Part shown: one piece after another, positions 1 to 6,869 of the stretch
How positions within the stretch are numbered: the first letter of the stretch is position 1
How the letters are laid out: every line of letters begins with the position of its first letter
NCBI GenBank assembly: GCA_944388385.1
Contig: CALXIO010000002.1
Coordinates: 1 to 64,000, forward strand
From: an uncultured Ruminiclostridium sp.
Lineage (GTDB): Bacteria > Bacillota > Clostridia > Oscillospirales > Ruminococcaceae
Direction: 5' to 3'
Length of the DNA stretch: 64,000 nucleotides
The notes under the pieces: model-generated
Told to the model about the DNA's origin: nothing
Database searches by the model: none
The model's input: only the letters and a program-made list of their open reading frames with translations
Translations under genes and position numbers: made by a program

Positions 1-48
1 CCCCCTTACGGTAGTTTCTTTTATTCTACCATAAGGGGGTGTGTTTTT
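1..48 (+). terminator. Intrinsic terminator of a gene left of the window
   Basis: A CCCCCTTA-GGTAG arm pairs with CTACC-TAAGGGGG with one mismatch and is followed by GTGTGTTTTTCT. It probably ends transcription arriving from outside the left edge. Seen in sequence; the gene it serves is not visible. Confidence 0.6.
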
Positions 49-105
49 CTATTGTCCGTTTTTACTGGACCTGTTCATATTCACAACCGGGGGCAAGTTA
101 TTTAC

Positions 106-244
106 TTATTCTTTAATCTTTCCTTTCACAAGCTCTGCGAGCTTTTTGTATCCCTTCTTCTTTGCGGCTTTAAGTAAATTCTTCAGTAAATCGACATCGG
201 GAGGGCATATTTCAAAATTTTTCTCATTCAGCTTAAAATAATAA
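106..244 (-). pseudogene. C-terminal remnant of an unidentified gene
   Basis: About 45 codons ending at 106 read like the end of a real protein: an acidic CPPDVDLL stretch followed by a lysine-rich amphipathic helix (LLKAAKKKGYKKLAELVKGK). No start codon or ribosome site lies close upstream. The frame stays open only by running antisense through the promoter and first codons of the neighbouring SIR2-like gene, so the protein-like part stops near 244. I do not recognise the family. It is best read as the tail of a gene lost when the adjacent segment was joined; a chance open frame is the alternative. Confidence 0.3.
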
Positions 245-249
245 CAATC

Positions 250-278
250 TTGTAAAATTTGTCGGATTATGCTATACT
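250..278 (+). promoter_or_regulatory. Sigma-A promoter of the SIR2-like pseudogene
   Basis: TTGTAA (250-255) and TATACT (273-278) are separated by 17 nt, and the start codon at 305 follows with GGAGG at 292-296. Expression signals look intact although the gene is broken. Confidence 0.55.
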
Positions 279-304
279 TTAGAAAAATAATGGAGGCATT
301 TGAA

Positions 305-983
305 ATGGGCAATGATGTGTTATTTATCGGAAATGGAATTGCAAGAACTTTAGAAGTTACTAAGGACTGGGACGGGATTATTAAAAAATTTGCAGAAGGG
401 AACAGTACATTCAAGCATAATTACGAAGATATCAAAAATATGCCATACAGTATGAGGGTGGTGGTAGCCACATCAGATAATGTAGATAAGGCAATGAAGA
501 GCTTATGTAATGAACTTAAATCTCAGAAGCTTGATAATGAACAAAAGGAGCTTGTATTTAAAATATTAAATTTGCCCTTTGATGATATACTTACAACTAA
601 CTATACATACGAGCTGGAGCGGGGGACAAATGACCAAAGCATTTATAGATGCAGGTACACTGAAGGACATAAGTTTTCAAAAAATGATTTTAATCTTTTT
701 GGTTATATTCCCGTACAGCTTAATAATAATGAAAAACATAATCGGCTTTTCCATGGATTTAAGTGAATTCGATTTATGGTGGCTGGTATGTTGTAAAAAG
801 CGTCATTTTTCTAATAGCAAAATTTATTTTTATGAACCGGTCTGGAAAAAGAATGATAATTCCCATAATAAAATTCTGATGGAAATTTACGGAGTAGAAA
901 TTTGTTATATTGACTGCAAAGAAAATGATTTTAAAGATTTCTATCTAAGGTTTATCGAAAAATTTTCCTCCCACAACCTATAA
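305..983 (+). pseudogene. Broken SIR2-like protein (N- and C-terminal parts in different frames)
   Basis: The first part, from ATG 305 with GGAGG upstream, begins with the nucleotide-fold start VLFIGNGIAR and contains FDDILTTNYTYELE, the pattern of SIR2-like NAD-binding domains. It stops at 766. The neighbouring frame then carries a C-terminal segment of the same style (SKIYFYEPVWKK, then LMEIYGVEICYID and DFYLRFIEKF) up to the stop at 983. The expected middle, around the histidine-containing loop after LFHGF, is short, so I infer an internal deletion plus frameshift near 750-770. Stand-alone SIR2-like proteins of this kind are often anti-phage effectors that cleave NAD, but this copy cannot make a whole protein. 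The family call is confident at the SIR2 superfamily level only. Confidence 0.6.
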
Positions 984-1010
984 CAAATAAAAATCTCAAG
1001 GAGCACCACT

Positions 1011-1244
1011 ATGAACGAAATATGGGCATTAGGGCTTATAGATGAAGCCGGATATAACGGAATAAAGGATAAGCACATTGACAAAATGGCTCGGGTTGTT
1101 TTGGATTACAACATTGATATAACAAACAGGTAAGAGCTGATATACTGCTGTAAAAAGTGCGGAATTGCGCCTAAGAATTTCAAGGACAAGGATCTTCCTC
1201 GTCTTTTAAAAAGAATAGAGGAATTAAAGAAATACAGGTTTTAA
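1011..1244 (+). pseudogene. Small gene interrupted by an in-frame TAA
   Basis: ATG 1011 follows AAGGAG (997-1002) and opens a 40-codon frame ending at TAA 1131-1133. The same frame continues without a shift for another 36 codons (ELIYCCKKCGIAP... to KKYRF) and stops at 1242-1244, just before a strong terminator. Together they would form a protein of about 77 residues with a CCKKC cysteine cluster and a basic C-terminal helix. The continuity suggests one ancestral gene with a nonsense mutation. Translation of only the 40-residue part, or readthrough, cannot be excluded. I do not recognise the family. Confidence 0.45.
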
Positions 1245-1273
1245 TCCTGACAACGGCTTAAATAAAAAAATAA

Positions 1274-1301
1274 AGGGTGTACCATTGGTACACCCTGTTT
1301 T
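1274..1301. terminator. Bidirectional intrinsic terminator
   Basis: AGGGTGTACC pairs with GGTACACCCT across an ATT loop, with an A-rich left flank and GTTTTTATT on the right. It serves both the small plus-strand gene and the convergent DUF1508 gene. Confidence 0.8.
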
Positions 1302-1313
1302 TATTGGATTTTA

Positions 1314-1688
1314 TTATTCCTCAATAATTACATCAGCCTCAGGGGCATTCTTGCGGATGCTTTCGATACCGTTCTTGCAACCTGCCTTAGCCTGGTAGCC
1401 TTCACCGGTAGCGATGATCTGACCGTTCTTTGCCTTCATGCGGAAACGGAATTCGCCTGCCTTGTCGTTGTAGATTTCAAACTTGGGATTCTTTTCAGTA
1501 GCGAAGCCTTCAACTGTCTGATCTTCGATTGCTGCTACAGGTGCATTTGTCTTTATACTTTCAACACCGTTCTTGCAAGCATCAAGAGTGCTGTAGCTCT
1601 GGCTTGTAGCGATAACTTCACCGTTACCTGCCTTCAGGTTAAATACATAATCGCCTGATTTTGTTGTCTTGATAACAAACTTTCCCGT
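1314..1688 (-). CDS. YegP-like protein with two DUF1508 repeats; non-ATG start
   Basis: The minus strand encodes 124 codons of a protein made of two DUF1508 repeats. The first runs GKFVIKTTKSGDYVFNLKAGNGEVIA and the second KFEIYNDKAGEFRFRMKAKNGQIIA; each ends in a CKNGxESI helix. Members of this family usually start MGKF. Here the codon in front of GKF is ACG (minus strand, 1688-1686), ten bases after AAAGGA, and an in-frame TGA lies seven codons further upstream. No ATG, GTG or TTG is available at a sensible place; ATT one codon upstream is the only other near-cognate choice. Codon choice is biased (AAG, AAC, GGT, ATC) as in highly expressed genes. The exact function of the family is unknown. 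Alternatives are a start-codon mutation or a base-call error. Confidence 0.8.
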   Translation of the reverse strand, partial: TGKFVIKTTKSGDYVFNLKAGNGEVIATSQSYSTLDACKNGVESIKTNAPVAAIEDQTVEGFATEKNPKFEIYNDKAGEFRFRMKAKNGQIIATGEGYQAKAGCKNGIESIRKNAPEADVIIEE

Positions 1689-1758
1689 AATAGTATTTTC
1701 CTTTCATATTAACCCGTTTAAAACGGAAATTTCCCAGGATATTATACCCTTCATATTT

Positions 1759-1787
1759 ATTATAACAGCAGATTTTGTTATTGTCAA
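1759..1787 (-). promoter_or_regulatory. Consensus sigma-A promoter of the DUF1508 gene
   Basis: On the minus strand TTGACA (1787-1782) and TATAAT (1764-1759) match consensus at every base with a 17-nt spacer. This agrees with the high-expression codon usage of the gene it drives. Confidence 0.85.
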
Positions 1788-1868
1788 GAAGTTTTATGGC
1801 AAATTTACCTAAAAATTATTTACATCACTAAATCTAATTGTATTATCTGTTATATTTTTCTGCTTTAA

Positions 1869-1880
1869 TATTATCTTAAT
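1869..1880 (+). promoter_or_regulatory. TATTATCTTAAT motif upstream of kdpF, candidate KdpE operator
   Basis: This 12-mer recurs exactly at 6749-6760 upstream of kdpD, each time preceded by TTTA. Its presence upstream of both transcription units of one regulon suggests a binding site for the KdpE regulator encoded here. This is inference from co-occurrence; no footprint is known to me. Confidence 0.35.
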
Positions 1881-1951
1881 TTTATCGGTATTTTCCTTTC
1901 ACCCTTTTAATATCTTCGGTGCTATTCTTTAGATACAGGGAGGGGTGAGTT

Positions 1952-2131
1952 ATGAAAAGGAAACTACTTCAGTTTGACCGCCTTATGGATAGCTATGTAA
2001 GAAATCATCCATACAGAGCCTTTTTTGCTATGTTTGTGGGATTGCCTGTTCTTGTAATGGCGGCAGTATGTACAGTTACTTTAGCTGTTGTGGGAATTTT
2101 CTACTTTATAATCTCACTTATTCCCATATAA
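1952..2131 (+). CDS. Small membrane protein at the head of the kdp operon
   Basis: A 59-residue frame starts at ATG 1952 after GGGAGGGG. It has a charged N-terminus (KRKLLQFDRLMDSYVRNHPYR) followed by one long hydrophobic region of about 35 residues, enough for one long or two short membrane helices. It ends 15 nt before kdpF with its own AAGGAGG in between, so it is very likely translated as the first gene of the kdp transcript. I do not recognise a family. A role in assembly or regulation of the pump is a guess from position only. Confidence 0.65.
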   Translation: MKRKLLQFDRLMDSYVRNHPYRAFFAMFVGLPVLVMAAVCTVTLAVVGIFYFIISLIPI

Positions 2132-2146
2132 AAAGGAGGTAACTTT

Positions 2147-2236
2147 ATGACAATCATAACCTGCATAGCCGGGCTTTGCGGTATAGCTTTGCTATGCTAC
2201 TACGCTGTAATTTTACTAAGGGGGGATAAGCAATAA
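2147..2236 (+). CDS. kdpF: KdpF, small subunit of the potassium-transporting ATPase
   Basis: The 29-residue product MTIITCIAGLCGIALLCYYA... is a single membrane helix ending in a short charged tail (LRGDKQ), the size and layout of KdpF, which stabilises the KdpABC complex. AAGGAGGT precedes the ATG. The TAA stop shares its last A with the kdpA start (TAATG), the translational coupling usual for this pair. Confidence 0.85.
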   Translation: MTIITCIAGLCGIALLCYYAVILLRGDKQ

Positions 2237-4050
2237 TGGAAGCTGTACTTGAATATGCTTTATATTTAGCGATACTTGTAATACTTGCTGTACCCTTGGG
2301 AATTTACATTAAAAAGCTCATGAAGGGGGAACATACCTTTCTATCCCCCTTGTTAAACCCCTGTGAAAGGGCTGTTTATAAGCTGCTGAGAATAGACAGT
2401 GAAAAGGAAATGAGCGTAAAGCAGTATATAATAAGCCTGCTTATTTTCTCTGTCTTTGGCTTTGTATTTTTATTTTTGTTACAGCTTTTACAGGGAATTT
2501 TGCCCTTTAATCCCCAGGGGCTTTCCGGGGTGAAATGGGATCTTGCCTTTAACACCACAGCCAGCTTTATAACCAATACAAACTGGCAGGCATATACCGG
2601 GGAAAGTACCCTTAGCTATCTTACCCAGAGTCTTGGGCTTACTGTACAGAATTTCCTTTCATCCGCCACCGGCATAGCTGTACTATTCGCCCTTATAAGA
2701 GGCTTTACAAGGGTAAAAACCGATACAGTAGGCAACTTCTGGACAGATATAACAAGAATACTTGTTCATCTTCTTATTCCACTTAATATTATAATTTCCC
2801 TTATACTTGTGGGTGGTGGGGTGATACAAAATATTTCCCCTGCAAAAGCATTGCCCCTCTTAGAGCCTATTGCAGTAAGTGCTGACGGCGAGATAATAGA
2901 AAATGCGGTGATTGATGTTGAAGCAAATACGGTAACCCTTAACGGTTCAAAGATCGAGGGTGCGCAAATCGTTACCGAACAGTTTGTTCCTATGGGTCCT
3001 TGCGCAAGCCAGGTAGCTCCTAAGCAGTCTGGTACAAACGGCGGCGGTTTCATGGGTGTCAACTCTGCTCATCCTCTTGAAAACCCCAATCCTTTCACCA
3101 ATATTGTAGAAATGATCTCAATATTGCTTATTCCTGCGGCTTTATGCTTTACATTCGGAAGTGCCATTAAAAATAAAAAGCAGGGTATAGCCATATTTAT
3201 GGCCATGTTTATTTGCCTTGGTATAGCGCTGTCTGTAATTGCGGTAAATGAGCAGATAGGAACACCCCAGCTTTCACAATCCGGAAATGTGGATATTTCC
3301 TCTGAAATGCAATCAGGCGGCAACATGGAGGGCAAGGAAACAAGGTTTGGTATTACAGCATCCTCAACCTGGGCGGCATTTACCACCGCCGCTTCAAACG
3401 GTTCCGTAAACGCTATGCACGACAGTCTGACGCCAATTTCAGGTATGGTAACTATGTTACTTATGCAGCTTGGTGAAGTAATTTTCGGTGGTGTAGGCTG
3501 TGGCTTATATGGTATGCTTGCATTTGCCATTCTGACTGTATTTATAGCCGGACTTATGGTAGGGCGAACACCGGAATTTTTAGGAAAGAAAATAGAGCCC
3601 TTTGAAATGAAATGGGCGGTGATTGTAAGCCTTGCAACCCCAGTAGCTATTCTTATAGGAAGCGGTATTGCCGTAATGCTTCCGGAAATCACCGACAGCA
3701 TTTCAAACAGCGGTGCCCATGGATTTTCACAGGTGCTTTATGCCTTTTCCTCCTGCGGCGGCAATAACGGCTCAGCCTTTGCAGGCTTTAATGCAAATAC
3801 GGTATTTCTTAATATAACCCTTGGCTTGATAATGCTTTTTGCAAGGTTTATTCCAATAATAGGAATACTTAAAATAGCCGGCAGTATGGCAAATAAAAAG
3901 CGTATAGCAACAACCGCAGGCACACTTTCAACTACCAATGCCATGTTTGTATTTCTGCTTATATTTATAGTGCTTTTAGTGGGAGCACTAAGCTTCTTCC
4001 CGGCGTTAGCATTAGGCCCAATAGCGGAATTTCTTGAAACCATGGTTTAA
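2236..4050 (+). CDS. kdpA: KdpA, potassium-binding channel subunit
   Basis: This 604-residue polytopic membrane protein carries the KdpA signatures: [42 protein letters not shown] and [18 protein letters not shown], which are selectivity-filter segments of the SKT-superfamily pore loops. KdpA binds and passes K+, coupled to ATP hydrolysis by KdpB. Length is slightly above the usual 560-ish because of an acidic loop around residues 205-250. The start overlaps the kdpF stop, and kdpB follows after 11 nt with a GGAGG site. Confidence 0.95.
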   Translation: MEAVLEYALYLAILVILAVPLGIYIKKLMKGEHTFLSPLLNPCERAVYKLLRIDSEKEMSVKQYIISLLIFSVFGFVFLFLLQLLQGILPFNPQGLSGVKWDLAFNTTASFITNTNWQAYTGESTLSYLTQSLGLTVQNFLSSATGIAVLFALIRGFTRVKTDTVGNFWTDITRILVHLLIPLNIIISLILVGGGVIQNISPAKALPLLEPIAVSADGEIIENAVIDVEANTVTLNGSKIEGAQIVTEQFVPMGPCASQVAPKQSGTNGGGFMGVNSAHPLENPNPFTNIVEMISILLIPAALCFTFGSAIKNKKQGIAIFMAMFICLGIALSVIAVNEQIGTPQLSQSGNVDISSEMQSGGNMEGKETRFGITASSTWAAFTTAASNGSVNAMHDSLTPISGMVTMLLMQLGEVIFGGVGCGLYGMLAFAILTVFIAGLMVGRTPEFLGKKIEPFEMKWAVIVSLATPVAILIGSGIAVMLPEITDSISNSGAHGFSQVLYAFSSCGGNNGSAFAGFNANTVFLNITLGLIMLFARFIPIIGILKIAGSMANKKRIATTAGTLSTTNAMFVFLLIFIVLLVGALSFFPALALGPIAEFLETMV

Positions 4051-4061
4051 GGAGGAATAAT

Positions 4062-6131
4062 ATGTCACAAAATGATAAAAAGGGCTTTACTGACAGCAAA
4101 ATGTTTATTCGTGCCATTAAGGATTCTTTTATAAAGCTAAGCCCCAAAACCCAAAGTAAAAACCCGGTTATGCTTCTTGTGTATATTTCAGCAATAATGA
4201 CCACCTTACTGTGGATAGTTTCCCTCTTTGGAATTAAGGACGTTGACAGCGGATATACACTTGCAATAGCTGTAATATTATGGTTTACCGTGCTGTTTGC
4301 CAATTTTGCTGAGGCAATAGCAGAGGGAAGAGGTAAGGCTCAGGCGGATGCTTTAAGAGCTTCTAAAAAGGATGTACAGGCAAGAAAGCTAAGCTCGGAA
4401 AATGAAAGGGAGAATGTTACCCTTGTTTCATCTGCTACCCTTAAAAAGGGGGATATAGTAATTGTTTCTGCAGGGGAGATGATTCCCTCAGACGGGGAAA
4501 TTATTGTTGGTGCGGCATCTGTGGATGAAAGCGCAATCACCGGCGAATCCGCCCCTGTTATAAGAGAGGCAGGAGGAGATAAAAGCGCTGTTACAGGGGG
4601 TACTACCGTACTTTCAGATGAGATTATAGTAAGTGTGACCAATAACCCCGGAGAGAGCTTTCTTGATAAGATGATTTCAATGGTTGAGGGTGCGGCAAGA
4701 AAGAAAACCCCAAACGAAATAGCCTTACAGATATTTCTTATAGCCCTGTCAATTATCTTTATTTTAGTTACCCTATCCCTTTATACCTACTCCGCATTTT
4801 CAGCACAGCAAAAGGGAATAGAAAATCCCACCTCTGTTACCACCCTTGTGGCCTTGCTTGTTTGTCTTGCCCCTACCACAATAGGCGCACTTTTATCCGC
4901 AATAGGAATAGCCGGAATGAGCAGGCTTAATAAGTCTAATGTACTTGCCATGAGTGGCAGAGCCATAGAAGCGGCAGGAGATGTTGATATACTGATGCTT
5001 GATAAAACAGGAACTATTACCCTTGGTAACAGAAGTGCTACGGAATTTATTCCTGTTTCGGGAGTGGATGTAAAGGAGCTTGCAAGAACAGCCCAGCTAT
5101 CCTCCCTTGCAGATGAAACCCCGGAGGGAAGAAGCGTGGTTATTCTTGCGAAGGAAAAATTCGATATAAGAGAGGTAACCCTTACTGATAAGAATGTTAA
5201 ATTCATACCCTTTACCGCCACCACAAGAATGAGTGGCATTGACTATGACGGGGATGAAATAAGAAAGGGTGCGGCTGATTCGATAAAGAAATATATAACC
5301 GAAAACGGCGGCGAATATCCTGCTGAATGTGACAGCATAGTAAAGGAAATTGCCTCAAAGGGCGGTACTCCTTTAGTTGTAGCTAAAAACAAAAAGGTGC
5401 AGGGAGTAATATATCTTAAGGATATTATAAAGCAGGGCGTAAAAGAAAAGTTTGCCGATCTTCGTAAAATGGGTATTAAAACCATTATGATAACCGGGGA
5501 TAACCCCTTAACAGCGGCGGCAATAGCGGCTGAGGCAGGAGTGGATGATTTTCTTGCGGAAGCCACCCCGGAGGGAAAGCTTGCCATGATAAGAGATTAT
5601 CAGAGTAAGGGTCACCTTGTTGCCATGACAGGGGACGGGACAAATGACGCTCCGGCGCTTGCTCAGGCTGATGTGGCGGTTGCCATGAACAGCGGTACTC
5701 AGGCGGCAAAGGAAGCAGGAAATATGGTGGATTTAGATTCCTCCCCCACAAAGCTGATAGATATAGTCAGGATAGGAAAACAGCTTTTAATGACAAGGGG
5801 AAGTCTTACCACATTTTCAATAGCAAATGATGTGGCAAAATATTTTGCCATAATCCCGGCATTGTTTACAGGACTTTACCCCGGACTTTCAGCCCTTAAC
5901 ATAATGGGACTTCAAAGCCCGCAAAGTGCTGTATTATCCGCAATAATATATAATGCACTTATTATAATCGCCCTTATACCCCTTGCTTTAAAGGGTGTTA
6001 AATACAGAGAGATAACAGCAGGCAAGCTACTATCAAGAAATCTGCTTATATACGGTGTAGGCGGTTTAATTGCTCCCTTTATTTTTATAAAGCTTATTGA
6101 TATGCTGCTTGTGGTTATGGGCGTATGCTAA
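4062..6131 (+). CDS. kdpB: KdpB, catalytic P-type ATPase subunit
   Basis: A 689-residue P-type ATPase. The phosphorylation motif DKTGTITLG has its aspartate at residue 314; the TGES actuator motif is present ([11 protein letters not shown]), as are [14 protein letters not shown] and the hinge [17 protein letters not shown]. Membrane helices lie near residues 35-85, 220-290 and 585-685. It hydrolyses ATP to energise K+ uptake through KdpA. It sits between kdpA (11 nt gap) and kdpC (10 nt gap) in one operon. Length is standard for the family. Confidence 0.96.
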   Translation: MSQNDKKGFTDSKMFIRAIKDSFIKLSPKTQSKNPVMLLVYISAIMTTLLWIVSLFGIKDVDSGYTLAIAVILWFTVLFANFAEAIAEGRGKAQADALRASKKDVQARKLSSENERENVTLVSSATLKKGDIVIVSAGEMIPSDGEIIVGAASVDESAITGESAPVIREAGGDKSAVTGGTTVLSDEIIVSVTNNPGESFLDKMISMVEGAARKKTPNEIALQIFLIALSIIFILVTLSLYTYSAFSAQQKGIENPTSVTTLVALLVCLAPTTIGALLSAIGIAGMSRLNKSNVLAMSGRAIEAAGDVDILMLDKTGTITLGNRSATEFIPVSGVDVKELARTAQLSSLADETPEGRSVVILAKEKFDIREVTLTDKNVKFIPFTATTRMSGIDYDGDEIRKGAADSIKKYITENGGEYPAECDSIVKEIASKGGTPLVVAKNKKVQGVIYLKDIIKQGVKEKFADLRKMGIKTIMITGDNPLTAAAIAAEAGVDDFLAEATPEGKLAMIRDYQSKGHLVAMTGDGTNDAPALAQADVAVAMNSGTQAAKEAGNMVDLDSSPTKLIDIVRIGKQLLMTRGSLTTFSIANDVAKYFAIIPALFTGLYPGLSALNIMGLQSPQSAVLSAIIYNALIIIALIPLALKGVKYREITAGKLLSRNLLIYGVGGLIAPFIFIKLIDMLLVVMGVC

Positions 6132-6141
6132 GGAGAAAACT

Positions 6142-6741
6142 ATGACTGTAAAAAATATAATTTCAAAGGCGCTTTTGATATTTCTTTTATTTACCCTTAT
6201 TTGCGGTGTTATCTATACCGCCTTAATAACCGGCCTTGCACAGCTTATATTTCCCTATCAGGCTAACGGAAGTATAATAGAAGTAAATGGCAAGGTTTAC
6301 GGAAGTGAGCTGTTAGGACAGCAATTCACCTCTGATAAATATATGTGGGGCAGAATTATGAATATTGATATTTCTACCTACAAGGATAAAGAGGGAGACC
6401 CTGTTATGTATGCTATACCCTCAAATATTTCCCCGGCAAGTAATGAATATGAACAGCTTGTGGCAAAAAGGGTGGAGAAAATAAAGGCATCAAACCCGGA
6501 AATGGGGGATACACCGATTCCCGTTGATTTAGTTACCTGTTCGGGAAGTGGCCTTGACCCCCATATATCACCGGCGGCGGCTGAATATCAGGTGAAAAGG
6601 TTAGCAAGGGCAAATGATATTTCAGAGGATGAAGTAAGAGAAATTATCAGAAAATGCACCACAGGTAAATTTTTAGGCATATTCGGTGCAGAAACTGTAA
6701 ATGTACTTAAGGTAAACCTTATGCTGGAGGGAATATTATAA
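6142..6741 (+). CDS. kdpC: KdpC, accessory subunit of the potassium ATPase
   Basis: The 199-residue protein has one N-terminal membrane helix (ALLIFLLFTLICGVIYTALITGLAQLIFP) and a periplasm-facing domain with the KdpC motifs VNGKVYGSELLGQQF, SGSGLDPHISPAAAEYQVKRLA and the VNVLKVNLML ending. I chose the ATG at 6142, which follows AAGGAGA; a longer frame starting in kdpB has no ribosome site. KdpC is thought to assist the catalytic cycle of KdpB. A terminator follows immediately. Confidence 0.94.
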   Translation: MTVKNIISKALLIFLLFTLICGVIYTALITGLAQLIFPYQANGSIIEVNGKVYGSELLGQQFTSDKYMWGRIMNIDISTYKDKEGDPVMYAIPSNISPASNEYEQLVAKRVEKIKASNPEMGDTPIPVDLVTCSGSGLDPHISPAAAEYQVKRLARANDISEDEVREIIRKCTTGKFLGIFGAETVNVLKVNLMLEGIL

Positions 6742-6778
6742 ATCTTTATATTATCTTAATGTCTGTAAAGATTTTTTA
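6741..6778 (+). terminator. Terminator between kdpC and kdpD
   Basis: AATCTTTA pairs with TAAAGATT across about 19 nt and is followed by TTTTTTAAT. The hairpin is weak, so partial readthrough into kdpDE is plausible. The loop contains the 12-mer shared with the kdpF upstream region. Confidence 0.5.
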
Positions 6779-6849
6779 ATACCCATTTTATAAAAACAGG
6801 GATAATATATGGCTATGGTATAGAAATTTTCTCTTCTTTATGCTACAAT
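6749..6849 (+). promoter_or_regulatory. kdpD upstream region: second TATTATCTTAAT copy and promoter
   Basis: The 12-mer TATTATCTTAAT at 6749-6760 repeats the one at 1869-1880. Downstream, TAGAAA (6821-6826) and TACAAT (6844-6849) form a sigma-A-like promoter with a 17-nt spacer, 20 nt before the kdpD start. The sensor-regulator pair therefore probably has its own promoter. Confidence 0.4.
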
Positions 6850-6869
6850 GACAAAAAGGAGTGCTGAAT

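Noticed and set aside
3069..3701. Long minus-strand frame opposite kdpA (210 codons)
   Set aside because: Product is a low-complexity shadow of kdpA; kdpA motifs prove the plus strand codes.
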